A DNA stretch of 64,000 bases, taken from the NCBI RefSeq assembly GCF_000346465.2, contig NC_034009.1:17525077-17589076 (forward strand), in the 5' to 3' direction. The notes beneath the pieces are model-generated. The model was not told the origin of the DNA, made no database searches, and saw nothing but the letters and a program-made list of their open reading frames with translations. Each line of letters begins with the position of its first letter. Position 1 is the stretch's first letter. The position numbers were made by a program, and so were the translations under genes. This DNA is from Prunus persica (Eukaryota > Streptophyta > Magnoliopsida > Rosales > Rosaceae). This document shows, piece after piece, positions 35,446 to 49,790 of this stretch.

Positions 35446-37262
35446 TATTATAAGAGGGTTTTTGTATACACTTGTACGCATTTATTGCTTTATGTGTATG
35501 CAACTCAAATTTTACAATGTGGTTAAGATTATATTTTGAGTAGCATAGATGTTAAATATGTCATGGTTCTAGTCGTTTCATGTGTTCTTTTTCTTATTTT
35601 AGGACTCTTAAGGATTCTTAATGATATATTTTGTTTTTGTGTGAGTAATATTTTGTCATTATTGCATTATCACCTTGAGTAAGAATGTGTTTTTTTTAAA
35701 GGTCAAAAGTGTCAGAACGTGATAGGTCAAAATTTCTAATTTTACCATTGTTACTGGTAAGTGATAAAATAAAAGAAGAGATTGAAGCAAAGATTGGTTA
35801 TAAAAACACAAATCAAGCTGAAGAGATAAATGGTAAAAAAATAAAAATAAAAAATAATTGAAGGTTGCTAATGAATGATACAGAATAGACAGATGGGCAA
35901 ATCCTGCATTGGAATTTGGATCATACATATACGGTAGTTGGAATATGGAAAACTAAAAGAAGAAAAGAAACAAAATAACTGAAGGTTCCTATAATAAAAA
36001 ATAAAATAAATTGTTAAAGCTTTTCGGTTTTTATTGCATCTAAAATATTTCTTGAAGAATCGTGACATTTTTCTGTGGATAAGAATACAACCGTTTTCTT
36101 GTGAAGCATCAAATTCAATCCATTTTGTTGGGCTTTGGCGCCATTTGGCTACCTGTTTTTTGTTGTCTAGCAAGCTATTGGAAATTGGCCTTATCTGTAT
36201 CATGTGGGTCAAACGTGGCAATTAGAAAATGGAAAGAGCATCAATGTTGGGGATTATAGTACGCGCGTGAGTTCTTAATGTTTTTGTGTACTCGCGTTCA
36301 GGCTCGTTTGGGCCTCCGGCGGGCTAGTTTCTGAAGGGTAGGTTGGGAATTTCGAAAAACAAGTTGTGGATGGGTGATTTCTGACGCGAGTAGCTGTGCC
36401 GTCTGCGCTTGGTTGTCCGGGACACAGGAAACGTGTGGCTGCTGTGATTTTGTCAGAGGATAATGTACTGTTCTAGCGCGTTGTTGGGACGCTCTGTGAT
36501 GTGGACTGCCTACCTCGCCACCAGTTTATTGGTTTTTTTGTTTATGTGGAAAAGAAAATTACACTAGCTCCAGATCCCACGCTCTGAAAACAGCCATGCT
36601 GATGCCCTAGCAGGTCGGCTTTGGCACTAGACTAGAGCATCGGTCGAGTCTTGCGAGGTTATAACATATATGATACTTAGAATTGATGGAATATTATTTG
36701 AAATTCACGGAATATTAGTAGAATTGACGGAATATTAGTAGAATTGGGGCTAAGAATAAAGGCGAGCTATATAGGTATTGGTGTTACTTTGTACAAGATG
36801 ACGAAATTTGATCATAGACTTCTTACATGCCACTCCATGTTTAGTATGCCATTGCGAAAAGTATACGAAATATAATGTGTTCTTAAAAATGATCTAAAAT
36901 GTAACTCTGGATCCTAGCATAAGTGGTTTCATTTTCAAGAAATTTAGATTCAATTGGAGGGCAAAATTTCTTAATTTCTCCCCGACTCCTATTCTCGTTC
37001 ACAAAGTTCACATGCGCATAACTAGTAACTACTCCAATTGACCAATTCTTGATTAATAGCAAAGGCAAGACTACATACAGAATTAACTGGAATTATCATA
37101 AAATAGACTCAGGTTGTACAATTGAATTTTTGACATTGCAACATTGGATTACAACAATCACAACTAACTGAAGAATAATTTGAAGTCCAGGATGTCCAGG
37201 GTAAACGTACAAGTTGAATGGATCTTATCTTTCATTACAATTGACATGTAAATTGTACAACC
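35446..37262. other. No intact gene; possible retroelement scrap
   Basis: At 36583-36612 the plus strand could encode ENSHADALAG, like the end of an RNase H domain of a plant retroelement, but without supporting context. A relatively GC-rich patch (36240-36520) has no identifiable coding. Short direct repeats of GAATTGACGGAATATTAGTA occur near 36680-36740. Confidence 0.35.
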
Positions 37263-39669
<2,407 letters not shown>

Positions 39670-39985
39670 CACTTTCCTCTCTTCTCTTCTCTTCTTCTTC
39701 TTCTCTTTCTTTCTAACGCTGATCGAATTGAGCACTGCTGGAGCTCCACCAAGGCACTGAAAGTGCTATTGCCAAGCTAGGATTTACTAACAGCAAGCAG
39801 AAGACTTGGACGACGTCGTTTCCATGTCATGTTATGTTCTACTGATTTAAACATGTTGGGCCGTAACCTGATTGTATCGGCTCAGCCCGCCCCGGCCCAT
39901 TTAGATGACTCTATATCCGGAGACCTGTGATGGCCTAAATAATCCTTAGAAACCCTAGAGAAATCTCAACCTATTAACGGGTCAT
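39670..39985. promoter_or_regulatory. Shared divergent promoter of STEEP1-like and eEF1B genes
   Basis: Between the minus-strand ATG at 39669 and the plus-strand 5' leader lie TGGGCC (39857-39862) and GGCCCAT (39894-39900), which match site II elements, and a telo-box AAACCCTAG (39950-39958). This pair of elements is well known in promoters of plant translation genes. No strong TATA box is evident on either side. Shared regulation is inference from distance. Confidence 0.65.
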
Positions 39986-40356
39986 CTCTCTCTCCTCCTC
40001 TGTGTAGTAGCTCCTCCTGCTTAAGGTAAGCTCAGATCCGTTGCTCAACATCCTTACTTTTGATAAAGTCAGAGTCTTTTAGGCTATATGATTCATCAAT
40101 CTCTTTAGTGTTTGAAATTGAAACAGTTTTCTAGTTTTTCTTAGATTTTCAGTTTGTTTTAAGTTTAGATTTTCAATGGTTGATAAATTTTTCCAGAATA
40201 AAATCTTCAAAAACACTTATTTTTTCAGTAACACGCGTTACATTAGTTGGCTAATTTTGGTACTTATCAGTGGGAATGTAAGTTGTAACTCATCCATGGA
40301 TGAAAGACTAAATTTTTTGTATCTGGGTTGTAGGAAAATCACAAAAAGGCTTATCA

Positions 40357-41853
40357 ATGGCAGTCACATTCCATGACATCAACTCGGCTGTTGGCCTGAA
40401 GAAATTGGATGACTACTTGCTTGCCCGCAGTTACATTACTGGCTACGAAGCTTCAAAGGATGATCTCATTGTCCATGCAGCTCTTTCAAAGCCTCCATCA
40501 TCAGAATTTGTGAACGTGTCTCGGTGGTACAATCATATCACTGCACTTCTTAGGATTTCGTAAGTTCTTATAACTTGTGATGGGTTTCTTTTATCTTTAT
40601 TATTAGATTATGATGGATTTCTTCAAAGCTCATATATTTGGGTTAAATCTTTGACTTATTTGATTGTCTGTTGTTGTAGTGGTGTTTCTGGACAAGGCTC
40701 TGGTGTCATTGTTGAGGGATCTGCTCCCATCACAGAGGAAGCAGTTGCTACACCTCCTGTGGCTGATACAAAGGCAAGCACTTTTCTGCCCTATTTACTG
40801 AGTTCTTATTTGGATGTCTGTTTGCTTTCTTGCTTATAATGTGGAATGTTAGGGTTGGGTTATTATTGCTTTATCCGCTTTAAGAAATTGCATACAATTG
40901 TTATGCTCATGTGTTAGAATGTGATACGGTTTTCAGGCCTCAGCTGCTGAAGACGATGATGATGTGGATCTGTTTGGTGAAGAGACTGAAGAAGAGAAGA
41001 AGGCTGCTGAAGAGCGTGCAGCTTCCATCAAGGCATCTACAAAAAAGAAAGAATGTTAGTTTCCTCACTGATTTTCATCCCTTTCATATTAGTTTCCTAT
41101 TTTGTTTTCAGCCCTTTCATATTAGTTTCCTATCTTGTTTTCAGCCCTTTCATATTAGTTTCCTATCTTGTTGTCTGCCCTTTAATATATCCATCTCCTT
41201 TCCCCTTTCACTGTTATTTCTTTCGTGCTGAAGGTTTGTTGTTGTATTTTTCCATTGTCAGCTGGAAAGTCATCAGTCCTGTTGGATGTGAAGCCATGGG
41301 ATGATGAAACTGACATGAAAAAGCTTGAGGAGGCAGTAAGAAGTGTTCACATTGAAGGCTTGCATTGGGGAGCATGTATGTTCTTTCATTTAAGTTAATT
41401 GCAGTTATAAGCTAAGGGCCAGATTTTCTAACCATAGTTAGCAACAAAATTTGGCCATTGATATGCACTTAATACATTAGCAATGTGGAAGTCAATGTTA
41501 TGAAATTTTTAGTCCTCTTGATTGATGCTAAACCAACCTTTATGTTCCTAATTTGGTTATTTATTATCCTGTTGATTCTGCAGCCAAACTTGTAGCTGTT
41601 GGGTATGGAATAAAGAAGTTGCAAATAATGCTAACAATTGTTGATGACCTGGTCTCTGTTGACACTCTTATTGAGGAACAACTTACTGTTGAACCAATTA
41701 ATGAGTATGTCCAGAGCTGTGACATTGTAGCCTTCAACAAAATATGTAAGTATATTTAAAGTTTGTAATCAAGTAATCATTTTATGGACTATTTGTTCGA
41801 GATACGAATCCTCACTGTTGATTTATCCTTACCCTTTGTTTCTCATTGCAGGA
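40357..41853 (+). CDS. Translation elongation factor eEF1B exchange subunit (EF-1 beta/delta type)
   Basis: Coding exons: 40357-40559, 40680-40773, 40937-41054, 41262-41375, 41584-41745, 41852-41853; product 230 residues. A 5' leader intron lies at 40026-40333. The protein starts [20 protein letters not shown] with a GST-C-like N-terminus, has an acidic middle ([20 protein letters not shown]) and ends in the EF1 guanine-exchange domain, terminating VAFNKI. It recharges eEF1A with GTP during elongation in the cytosol. Two oddities: the second coding intron has a GC donor (ACAAAG|GCAAGC, acceptor TTTTCAG), and the stop codon is split, T at 41745 and GA at 41852-41853. The promoter has telo-box and GGCCCA elements. 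Confidence 0.93.
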
Positions 41854-42568
41854 TTGGAGCATTGAGTGTTCTACTGTGAGAGGGGTTGCTAGGAAGATAT
41901 TTTATATCTGCTCATATCTTGTTTCTTGGGGCATGATTTGAGACTTTATATTATCTTTGGTTATGATGTATTTTAGCATTCCTTTGATGAATAATATGCC
42001 AGTCCTTTGTACGTTTGATAAGACATCAGTTTATCTTAATTCATATTCTCAGTTTTGTTATGTTGGTGCTTGGATGTTTGTTTTGTTTGCTCAAGGATTT
42101 GTTCTTTATGGTTCTCAGAAGAATCAATGGTTCAAGGATAATATCTGAATTTGATATATATGCCCCACACGACTGATATACCTAATAAAGAAAAAAACAT
42201 AGTAAATTTAGGTTTTAGCCACAAAAAAATTTTCACTTTTGGAAAAAGCCAAAGCTTTTTCAAAAAAGACAGAAAAACTTCTCAACTTTCAAACTAAAGA
42301 CATGTAAATGTAAAGAATTCCTTACGAAATTCAAAAATAAATAAGGACAATTTTGTCTATTTTGGCTTCTTTTAAAAAATTCCTCTCTCGTTTGGCCTTT
42401 TCCAAATCTCCCGCCAAACAGACTTCCAAATAGGCACTTATACATGTTCATTCTTTATGAAGTTGATGAATTAGTTCACTGGTGCCATTTTGAATTTAAG
42501 AATCTTTAGTTGATTTCATGATTATAATTCACACTAGCGTTTTTGGTCTCTGCAATTGTCCTATGAAG

Positions 42569-45500
42569 GGTGGTGCAGAAAGGGAACAAGGCCTGCTTCA
42601 GATACTAACAGAGATTGATGGATTTAAAGAGTTTACCTCACTGTATGTATTTTCTTCCTCGAATTGAAAAGGAAATTTTGTATCTTGGCTGTTAATTTTG
42701 TCTTTTTCAGGTGTTAGTTATAGGTGCAACAAATAGATTAGATATCCTTGATCCTGCTCTATTGAGAAAGGGTCGCTTTGACAAGATTATAAGAGTTGGT
42801 TTGCCATCAAAGGGTGGTGGACTGGCCATATTAAAGGTGTTTTGTTTTATTGCTTCTAGCATTAGAAACTCTAGCTTCTGAAATTTTTTTAGTCCTTGCA
42901 TAACGTTCTACTTTTTATGCCAGTAGGCGCATGCTAGAAATAAATTTTTTTGTTCTGAAGAGGAGAAGGAGGTTCTCCTTCAGGAAATTGCAGAGCTTAC
43001 GGAGGATTTCATGGGTGCAGAGTTGCAGAACTGTAATTTATTCCTAATTGGTAGTTAAAATTTTCAATTCAGTAGCAATAGAGTGATGCACTGATGCTTA
43101 CATTTTTCCCATCACCTGACAGGAATGAAGCTGGAATTTTGACTGCCAGGAAGGACTTAGATTTCATCGGACGAGAAGAGCTTCTGGAGGCTTCGAAAAG
43201 GGTTGGTGGAGTTTTTCCCCATCCAGCTATCCCTTTTTGGGCGATATTATGCACCCCCTGTTCCCGCTCCCCTAACAACATTGCTCGAGTAAACCAATTA
43301 TATAGACTGGCTTACTGCCTCACATGTTCATGTATTTGTTTATCAATTTGCAGCAAAGGGGCTCGTTTGAAACAGGTCAGGAAGATAGTACTGAAATTCC
43401 AGAGGAGCTATAACTGAGATTGGCATATCGAGAAGCAGCTGTTGCTGTCCTTACCTGCTACTTTCCTGACCCATACCACCCTTTCACTGAGGTTAATTGT
43501 TCTACTTTGTTTTACTGTGTGTTGCATGTATTTTTGTGTCTACCAACATGCTAATTTCATAGTTTCTATCTTCTTCAGACAGATATAAAATCCATTCGTA
43601 GTCAGCCAAATATGCGCTACACTGAAATATCAGGGAAGGTCTTCTCAAGAAAATCGGATTTTGTAAACTCTATAGTGTGTGCATGTCCTCGTAAGTCAAG
43701 AAAATTTGTCTTGTTAGCAAGTTTACTTTTGAGAGCTGTGTTTGCCTTTCTTTCTCATCATGCTGGAGTTTTTTTTATAAATATGTTTCTCTTTCACTCA
43801 TTTGAATATCTTAAAAATGGTTAATCTTGTATCACACAAATATTACAATAACATATGTTCGATCATCCTGTGACGTGTTTTCTGTAGACTCTAGCGTTCA
43901 TGGACCAAGCTCGAGTGCATATGTGAAAACCTGCATTCAAACTGTGTTTTAATTTTTGAAAATTTTTTGGTCTTTTTTGGTCCAAAGAGAAGTGTCCGTG
44001 GTAAATTGGTAATGCAATAATTAGGAAATTAAAAGAGATTAGTTTTTGATATATCGATTTATGAGCCCATCTACTAACTCCAAAAATTATCTGTCACAGA
44101 CGCACACCCTTGCACTGTCCTGCATCATGAGCAAACCTTTGTAGGCAACCTTCAACCAATCCTAGCAACTATGATTGAACTTGACTAGACAGATTTGTGC
44201 TAGGAAATTGCCAATTGCAATATATTCCCTTGAAAATTTTATTAACCAAGTTCTGAGTTTATTGTTTCTTAGGAATTTGGGTTGTATGATTTAAGAGTGT
44301 GTTAGCTCAGCTTTTTTCCCTCATTTGTTGTGGTCACTTAGTATAATTGCTATTAACTTTTTGCCAGAGGAGTTGATAATGAACCCCTTTTTACTTGTTC
44401 ATTTCAAGCGGACACCATGTATGCTGTTATCTCATGTTTCAGGAAAATTGGGGGTTTGTTGGGTCTCTAGAAAAATACAGTAGAATACCCTCAACCTCAT
44501 TTCTTATGTACAAAATAAATCTTAAAAATTATTTGATTTTTTAATCATAATAAACCTATACAATCTGAGAGGAGATTACAAAGGGTGTTATCTAAGCCCG
44601 TGGAGAATGGTTCTTTAAGTTTATAGAAAGCATTCAAACTACTTGAACTTTACTGCTAAGATTTTAGGGTTAGGATAAGCGACAGCTTATTGATATAAAA
44701 TCAAAGTAGCACCTACAGCTGAATTTAGGCCTGAAGTGACCCCATGTCTACTGGTTTTGGTCCACATGACTTATGCATCAGTGCTTTTGATGTTGAACCA
44801 GGAGTTGTATGGCTCACTCCTTGATATGAACCGGATTATTAACCAATGGTACCCGGATGAATTTATTCTGCTTCTGCTTCTGTTGATTTTTTACTTTTTG
44901 GTTTTCTTGTTAAATCTAATCGTACAACTGCAGAAAGGAAGTGATATGGCTTGCTGATTGCCCTAATTTGTAGCTAGAGTTATTGAGGAGGAGATGTTTG
45001 GAGTTGACAACTTGTGTTGGATCTCTCCAAAGGCCACATTAGAAGCTTCAAGGCTTGCAGAATTTCTTATTCTGCAGAAAGGAATGACAGCATATGGGAA
45101 AGCTTACTACAGGAATCAAAGTGATCTTGTGCCAAATGTATGCTTCATAGATTTGAGTCACATACAGTATCATTTCAGAAAAAAATTATTTTCTGGAGGA
45201 CCCAAATAGCTTCAGTAATTTGTGAATTTAAAACAGCTTGCAGCCAAGCTTGAAGCACTTCGAGATGAATATGTGTTAAGCTGAGGACAAATGTTCATCT
45301 GTACTAAGGGAGTACCATTCAGCTGTAGAGACAATTACAGGTTATTAATCTGTTTGATTCAATTTAAAATTAAAAAATAAGTAAGTTGCTGTTGGTTAGA
45401 CTTTGATTGTGTGAGAGGTTGAGCTTCCATATTTAGTCAAGTTGTAATCATGCACTACTTCGTGGTTGGCTCAATGCTTTCATGTCATGCAGTACTTGAA

Positions 45501-46496
45501 AAGGGAGAGATTAAAGCTGAAGAAATTTGGGACATATATAAAGGTCTCCTTGGATACTTCAGGTAGATCTTAAACATAGTGTTGGATAGTAATTGTTATG
45601 GCCTGCTGTATTTGTGGGCTCGTCTTTTTCAAATGGATAGGTGTTGAATTTCTTAATGTTAACATGATAATTCTGGACATAATTATTTTGAAGTGGAGTG
45701 AGGTATCTGAAACTATTTTCTTTCATTTTTTTTCGTATGTGCTTTCCTTGTCTTTCCTCTCATTCATCAGTAGTTTATGTTTATTCTAAATTAATGCGGC
45801 TGACAATTCAAATGAAAAGCTATCTTTTATTGATCTATATAAATGTGAGTTCACCCTTCTGTGATTCTTAGTACACTCCTGCTGACCCAATATATCTTTT
45901 CCCCGTCAGTGTTGATGATGTAAGATATGTAGAGGAACCTTCATTTATCTAGAAAATGTTCACAATCTAATAGAAGTGTTTAAATTTTGGGTCCATGAAT
46001 AGACGATTATTGAACTTCTATTGCCTTGGCATCTCCAGTGGTGTGTGCATTTGAAGCATTTGTTCTTGCTCATTCTTCAGCCTGCAGTGAAGCCGGTTGA
46101 TGAATATGGAGCCCTAATTTACACTGGGAGATGGGGAATCCATGGGGTCACACTCCCCGGGAGAGTTACATTTTCACCTGGAAATGCTGGATTTTCAACC
46201 TTTGGCGCGCCTCGCCCTATGTAGGTATCTAGAGAATTATGCTTTACTGGGGTTTTTCTATTGCAATGTTTTATCATCATGCTAGCCAATTGTTGTCTAA
46301 TTCTTTTTGCAGACCCAACGAGTCAATGATAAAACTTGGAAGCTGATAGATAACATATGGGATGAAAGGGTTCAAGAAATTAAAGCTAAAGCTTCGGCAG
46401 AGTTTGAAGAAGACAGGTCCCACAACTTTTCATGGCCAGCCATTTCTTCTGAAAGTAAGTATCTTTTCTGTACTGGAAATGCTATATTTTAATTAA
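42569..46496 (+). pseudogene. FTSHI4-like (inactive FtsH, chloroplast) 3' gene fragment, decayed
   Basis: Exon-like blocks in order match the C-terminal half of the plant FTSHI4 protein: GGAEREQGLLQILTEIDGF (about 42569), [20 protein letters not shown] (42713 on), ARNKFF...EDFMGAEL (42930-43030), EAGILTARKDLDFIGREE (43126 on), GSFETGQEDSTEIP then LAYREAAVAVL (43356-43490), SIRSQPNMRYTEISGKVFSRK (43591 on), EEEMFGVDNLCWIS (44982 on), VDEYGALIYTGRWGIHG (46096 on) and the last exon (46313 on). Splice sites still flank most blocks. Breaks: TAA at 43411-43413 inside an exon, a frameshift with stop near 45282, damaged junctions near 42645 and 43033. The AAA N-terminal half is missing. Intact FTSHI4 is a non-proteolytic member of a chloroplast envelope complex; this is a duplicated remnant. 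Confidence 0.85.
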
Positions 46497-49065
46497 TTTT
46501 ACTTATTATTTCCCTTTTTCACTTATCTTGAATGGCCCCCCTAATAAGTAAGTACCTTTTCTATACTGGAAATGCTACAACTTTACCTTTTTGTAGTCAT
46601 ATACCTAACTAGAAAATATTTCCTAGGAATGTTTGTTTTTGTTGGAAGCCCAACTTTTGTGCACTTTCCGTCATTTCACTCTTCTGGCAACATTCACACT
46701 TGTACCAGTTATACATCAGCCCTTCTGCCCATATAGCCTGCGAAATGTAATTCAACTAAGCAATAGTAACATGTTTTAAGATTTATTTCAACCATGCTTT
46801 TACCATAAACACTGAGCAGGGATTTTTCATGAAGTCCACTGCACTTAAGGGGTGCAGCCTAACATGCAAAACACTTTCCTTGGTAAAAGGGTATTTTCCT
46901 AGGTTGACATTCGCAGGGTCCTTGTTTTTAGTGAATCCATTGAATTCATTTCGCTAACATGTAGAATCTCTGATATTGTTTCCTTAGCAGGAATGTTTCT
47001 TGTAAAAAGCCTGTTTTGTGAGATCAGAGGATGGTTGAACTCAGGATTTATCCTCAAGTATATAGGATGGAGTTGGCGGCATTGTCGGATGGATTTCAAC
47101 GAAGATGACTGTTCTGTGCTATGACAAAAAAGTACAGGTAATCATAATCATCATCTGGTGAACTGTAGTTTATAGAACAGGTTATCAAGACATTCAAAGT
47201 GATACTAAAAGTAGGGGTTCGAACAAAATTAATTTGTTGATGATACGAGTGCGTTATGAAAAGCAGCAGTTTTGAAATGGTACTGCATGCAGGGCAGTTT
47301 TTATTACTTTGAAATGAGTTACCAATACATTCATATGAGCTACAGCTTTACTGAGGAGAAGCAGCTCTAGAATTTATTTCCCAGGGAACAAAAGAGGCTT
47401 TTATAGGAAGGAACTGAGGCTTTTATAGGAAGGAACTGAGGCTTGATGAAGTGTATTAATTCCAGGACTTCCGCTTAATGCACTTTCTGGACTTCCGCTT
47501 AATGCACTTTCTTCTCCACCTGCTATGAGCTCTCCGTACGGGTTTAAAAACTTTTCCTGTTTTCTTTTTATAAGAAGCATTAACATATGAACCAAAGAGA
47601 GGACTTGGAGGCCATTGTGGCAGCTTTCCACAAATTTTTGCTCAGAAAATGCAGTGCATCATCATCGTTAAGTTGACAGAAAAAAAAAAAAAAAGTTATG
47701 CAACAAGACAATAAAAAGGCTAAATAATGAAGATCAAGAGCACCATTATGATTGAGTGATGTTGAGGAGAGGAGATTGGGAAGACTTTTAGTAAAAGAGT
47801 GAGAATGTTGGTCTTGCCATTTGGAAAGCATATATGAATGAAGACTTGAAAAAGTAAATAAGTTTTATCGCTGAAATACAATGCAAAACATTAGAAACAT
47901 TTGCTCAACTCAGCGGTAGAGGACTGGCATAATTTTTTTTTGGGCTTCTTAGATATAGGTACATTTTCATCAAGATGTAATGGATGCAGTACACATGCTC
48001 TTTCTTTTTAATTGCAGTCCAGTCTCACCAATTAAGCAATTAGTATGTTCATAATTTTTAAAAAATTTACAGGATATGCCATTATCATAAATGGAATTAT
48101 ATGAAAATACTTTCCTAAAATTCAGTGTTTCCTTTTATATATATATACCTGCCTTACTGGTAAGTGCTTTTTTCTTGAGTTTTCTGAAGTAATTTTTTTT
48201 GGAGTTTTATATATATACGTACCTGCCTTCCTTATAATAGTTTTTTTTTTTTTTTTTGGTTTTCCAAAGAAATTTTGTGTGGATTTTTATCTCAGTATGA
48301 GTTTAAAGATCCATACCAAGATATTTATGAGTTCAATTACTGTCTTTCATTTTTAGGTGATCAACTTTTCTTTTTCCTCCTTTTGCACTTGATAGTGTCA
48401 TTATTTATTGTCAAATACAAATTGTTGTAAATGTTTATCATTTTAATTGTATTTTACTTTTTGATAAAAGAAAATTCATTTTACTTTTCTTATTATATTA
48501 AAAATATTCATGCACATGAAAAGAAAATGGAAAATATTGAATATTAAGTCTCATTCCAACAGTCCGTAAGAATTATCTTTTTTAAACATGCAACACTACA
48601 TTAGTTAATAAATTTGAACTGTCTATTAAAGGTCATGAATTATTGAAAGCGATTTGTAAATTTTAATTAATTTATGTAAGCAATATATTGATAAAATTGT
48701 ATTAGTAAAATTGACTGTGGCTTTTGGTGTTTATATAATATTTGAATTTCCTAGTAGTAATAAAACAATTTACATTGTACTAGTACAAAAGGAACCATAT
48801 GTAGTTATCCACTACTTAGTTGAGAAAATATTTGTCCAGTAGCCTTTTCCATTCCTAGCAGAGGTCTTACCTTAATTTTAGTTTTGATTGTTTTTTTTTT
48901 AAAAAATAAAAATTTTAAGCTTGGATTGGATGGTGAAAGACTTGGGTGCATGTGTTCTTGGGTAGATGAATACCTTATACAAATGGGTTTTTGTAGAGTT
49001 TGTGTTGTTGTCGATGACAATGACAAAGCATTCCTAGCAAAGTTTGTGCACGTTCACAGGAGCTT
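46497..49065. other. No gene seen; short tandem duplications
   Basis: AT-rich sequence. At 47397-47443 a 22-bp unit (GCTTTTATAGGAAGGAACTG plus AG) is doubled, and at about 47465-47512 a 24-bp unit with GACTTCCGCTTAATGCAC is doubled. Frames here (for example 47401-47631 minus) come from these repeats. Confidence 0.5.
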
Positions 49066-49222
49066 CTATAATGAGGGGGATTTTGGTGAGGGGGTTCAAT
49101 GTGGGATTCCATCTCACCATTCATTCATTTAAAAAAATTATCTCCAACACTTTGTCGCTCTTGTTGGATGATGGGATGGACCTTCACATTGAACCCCCTC
49201 ATAAAAAACCCACTCATTATAG
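49066..49222. mobile_element. MITE-like inverted repeat, about 157 bp
   Basis: Arms of about 55-60 bp pair imperfectly: left CTATAATGAGGGG and GAGGGGGTTCAATGTGG; right, read on minus, CTATAATGAGTGG and GAGGGGGTTCAATGTGA. No clear target duplication flanks it, so the superfamily is left open. Confidence 0.5.
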
Positions 49223-49790
49223 CATTTCCGTTCCCGCAGAGCTAATAAGAGGTGTATCCATTGTTTGCCTATGTTCGAGTCCAAATAACGGGTTTGGATT
49301 GTGGACTTCCCAAGTGACCTATACTCACAATGTCTAACCATTGGCCTTGTGAATCTCCATACCTTCTACACCATAACCCACTTGTAAGCCACGGTGCATG
49401 ATTTTGGCTTTGGTCCGCATGTATTGGTAGCATGATTTGGCATGGAAAGTGATAACAAATTAATAGGTTAAGTTTATGGTAACCACATTTTGGGCATGTT
49501 CTATGATGGCTTGAAGCTTGTGACTTTCATCATGGTGAAGCATGTTCATTGGTAACCAAACTTGAACCAAGGCATAGGCTTCAAGGGACATGCTCTCATA
49601 ATTATGTGCTTGACATGGCTTTCAAAGGCCTTTGAGAAAAATAGGTTGGGCATGGTTTTGTTGAAGTACCTCTTCCGGGCATGACGTTGGCTAGCCGCAT
49701 ACATAGTGGCTTTTAGCAATACTTGGCATGTGCATGGGGACTCAGATTTCCTTTGCTTGGAATTTGGCTTTGCTTTGCATATGTTCCTTA

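Noticed and set aside
36583..36612. Retroelement RNase H fragment ENSHADALAG
   Set aside because: Only about ten residues match and no other retroelement motif is near; mentioned only as a possibility.
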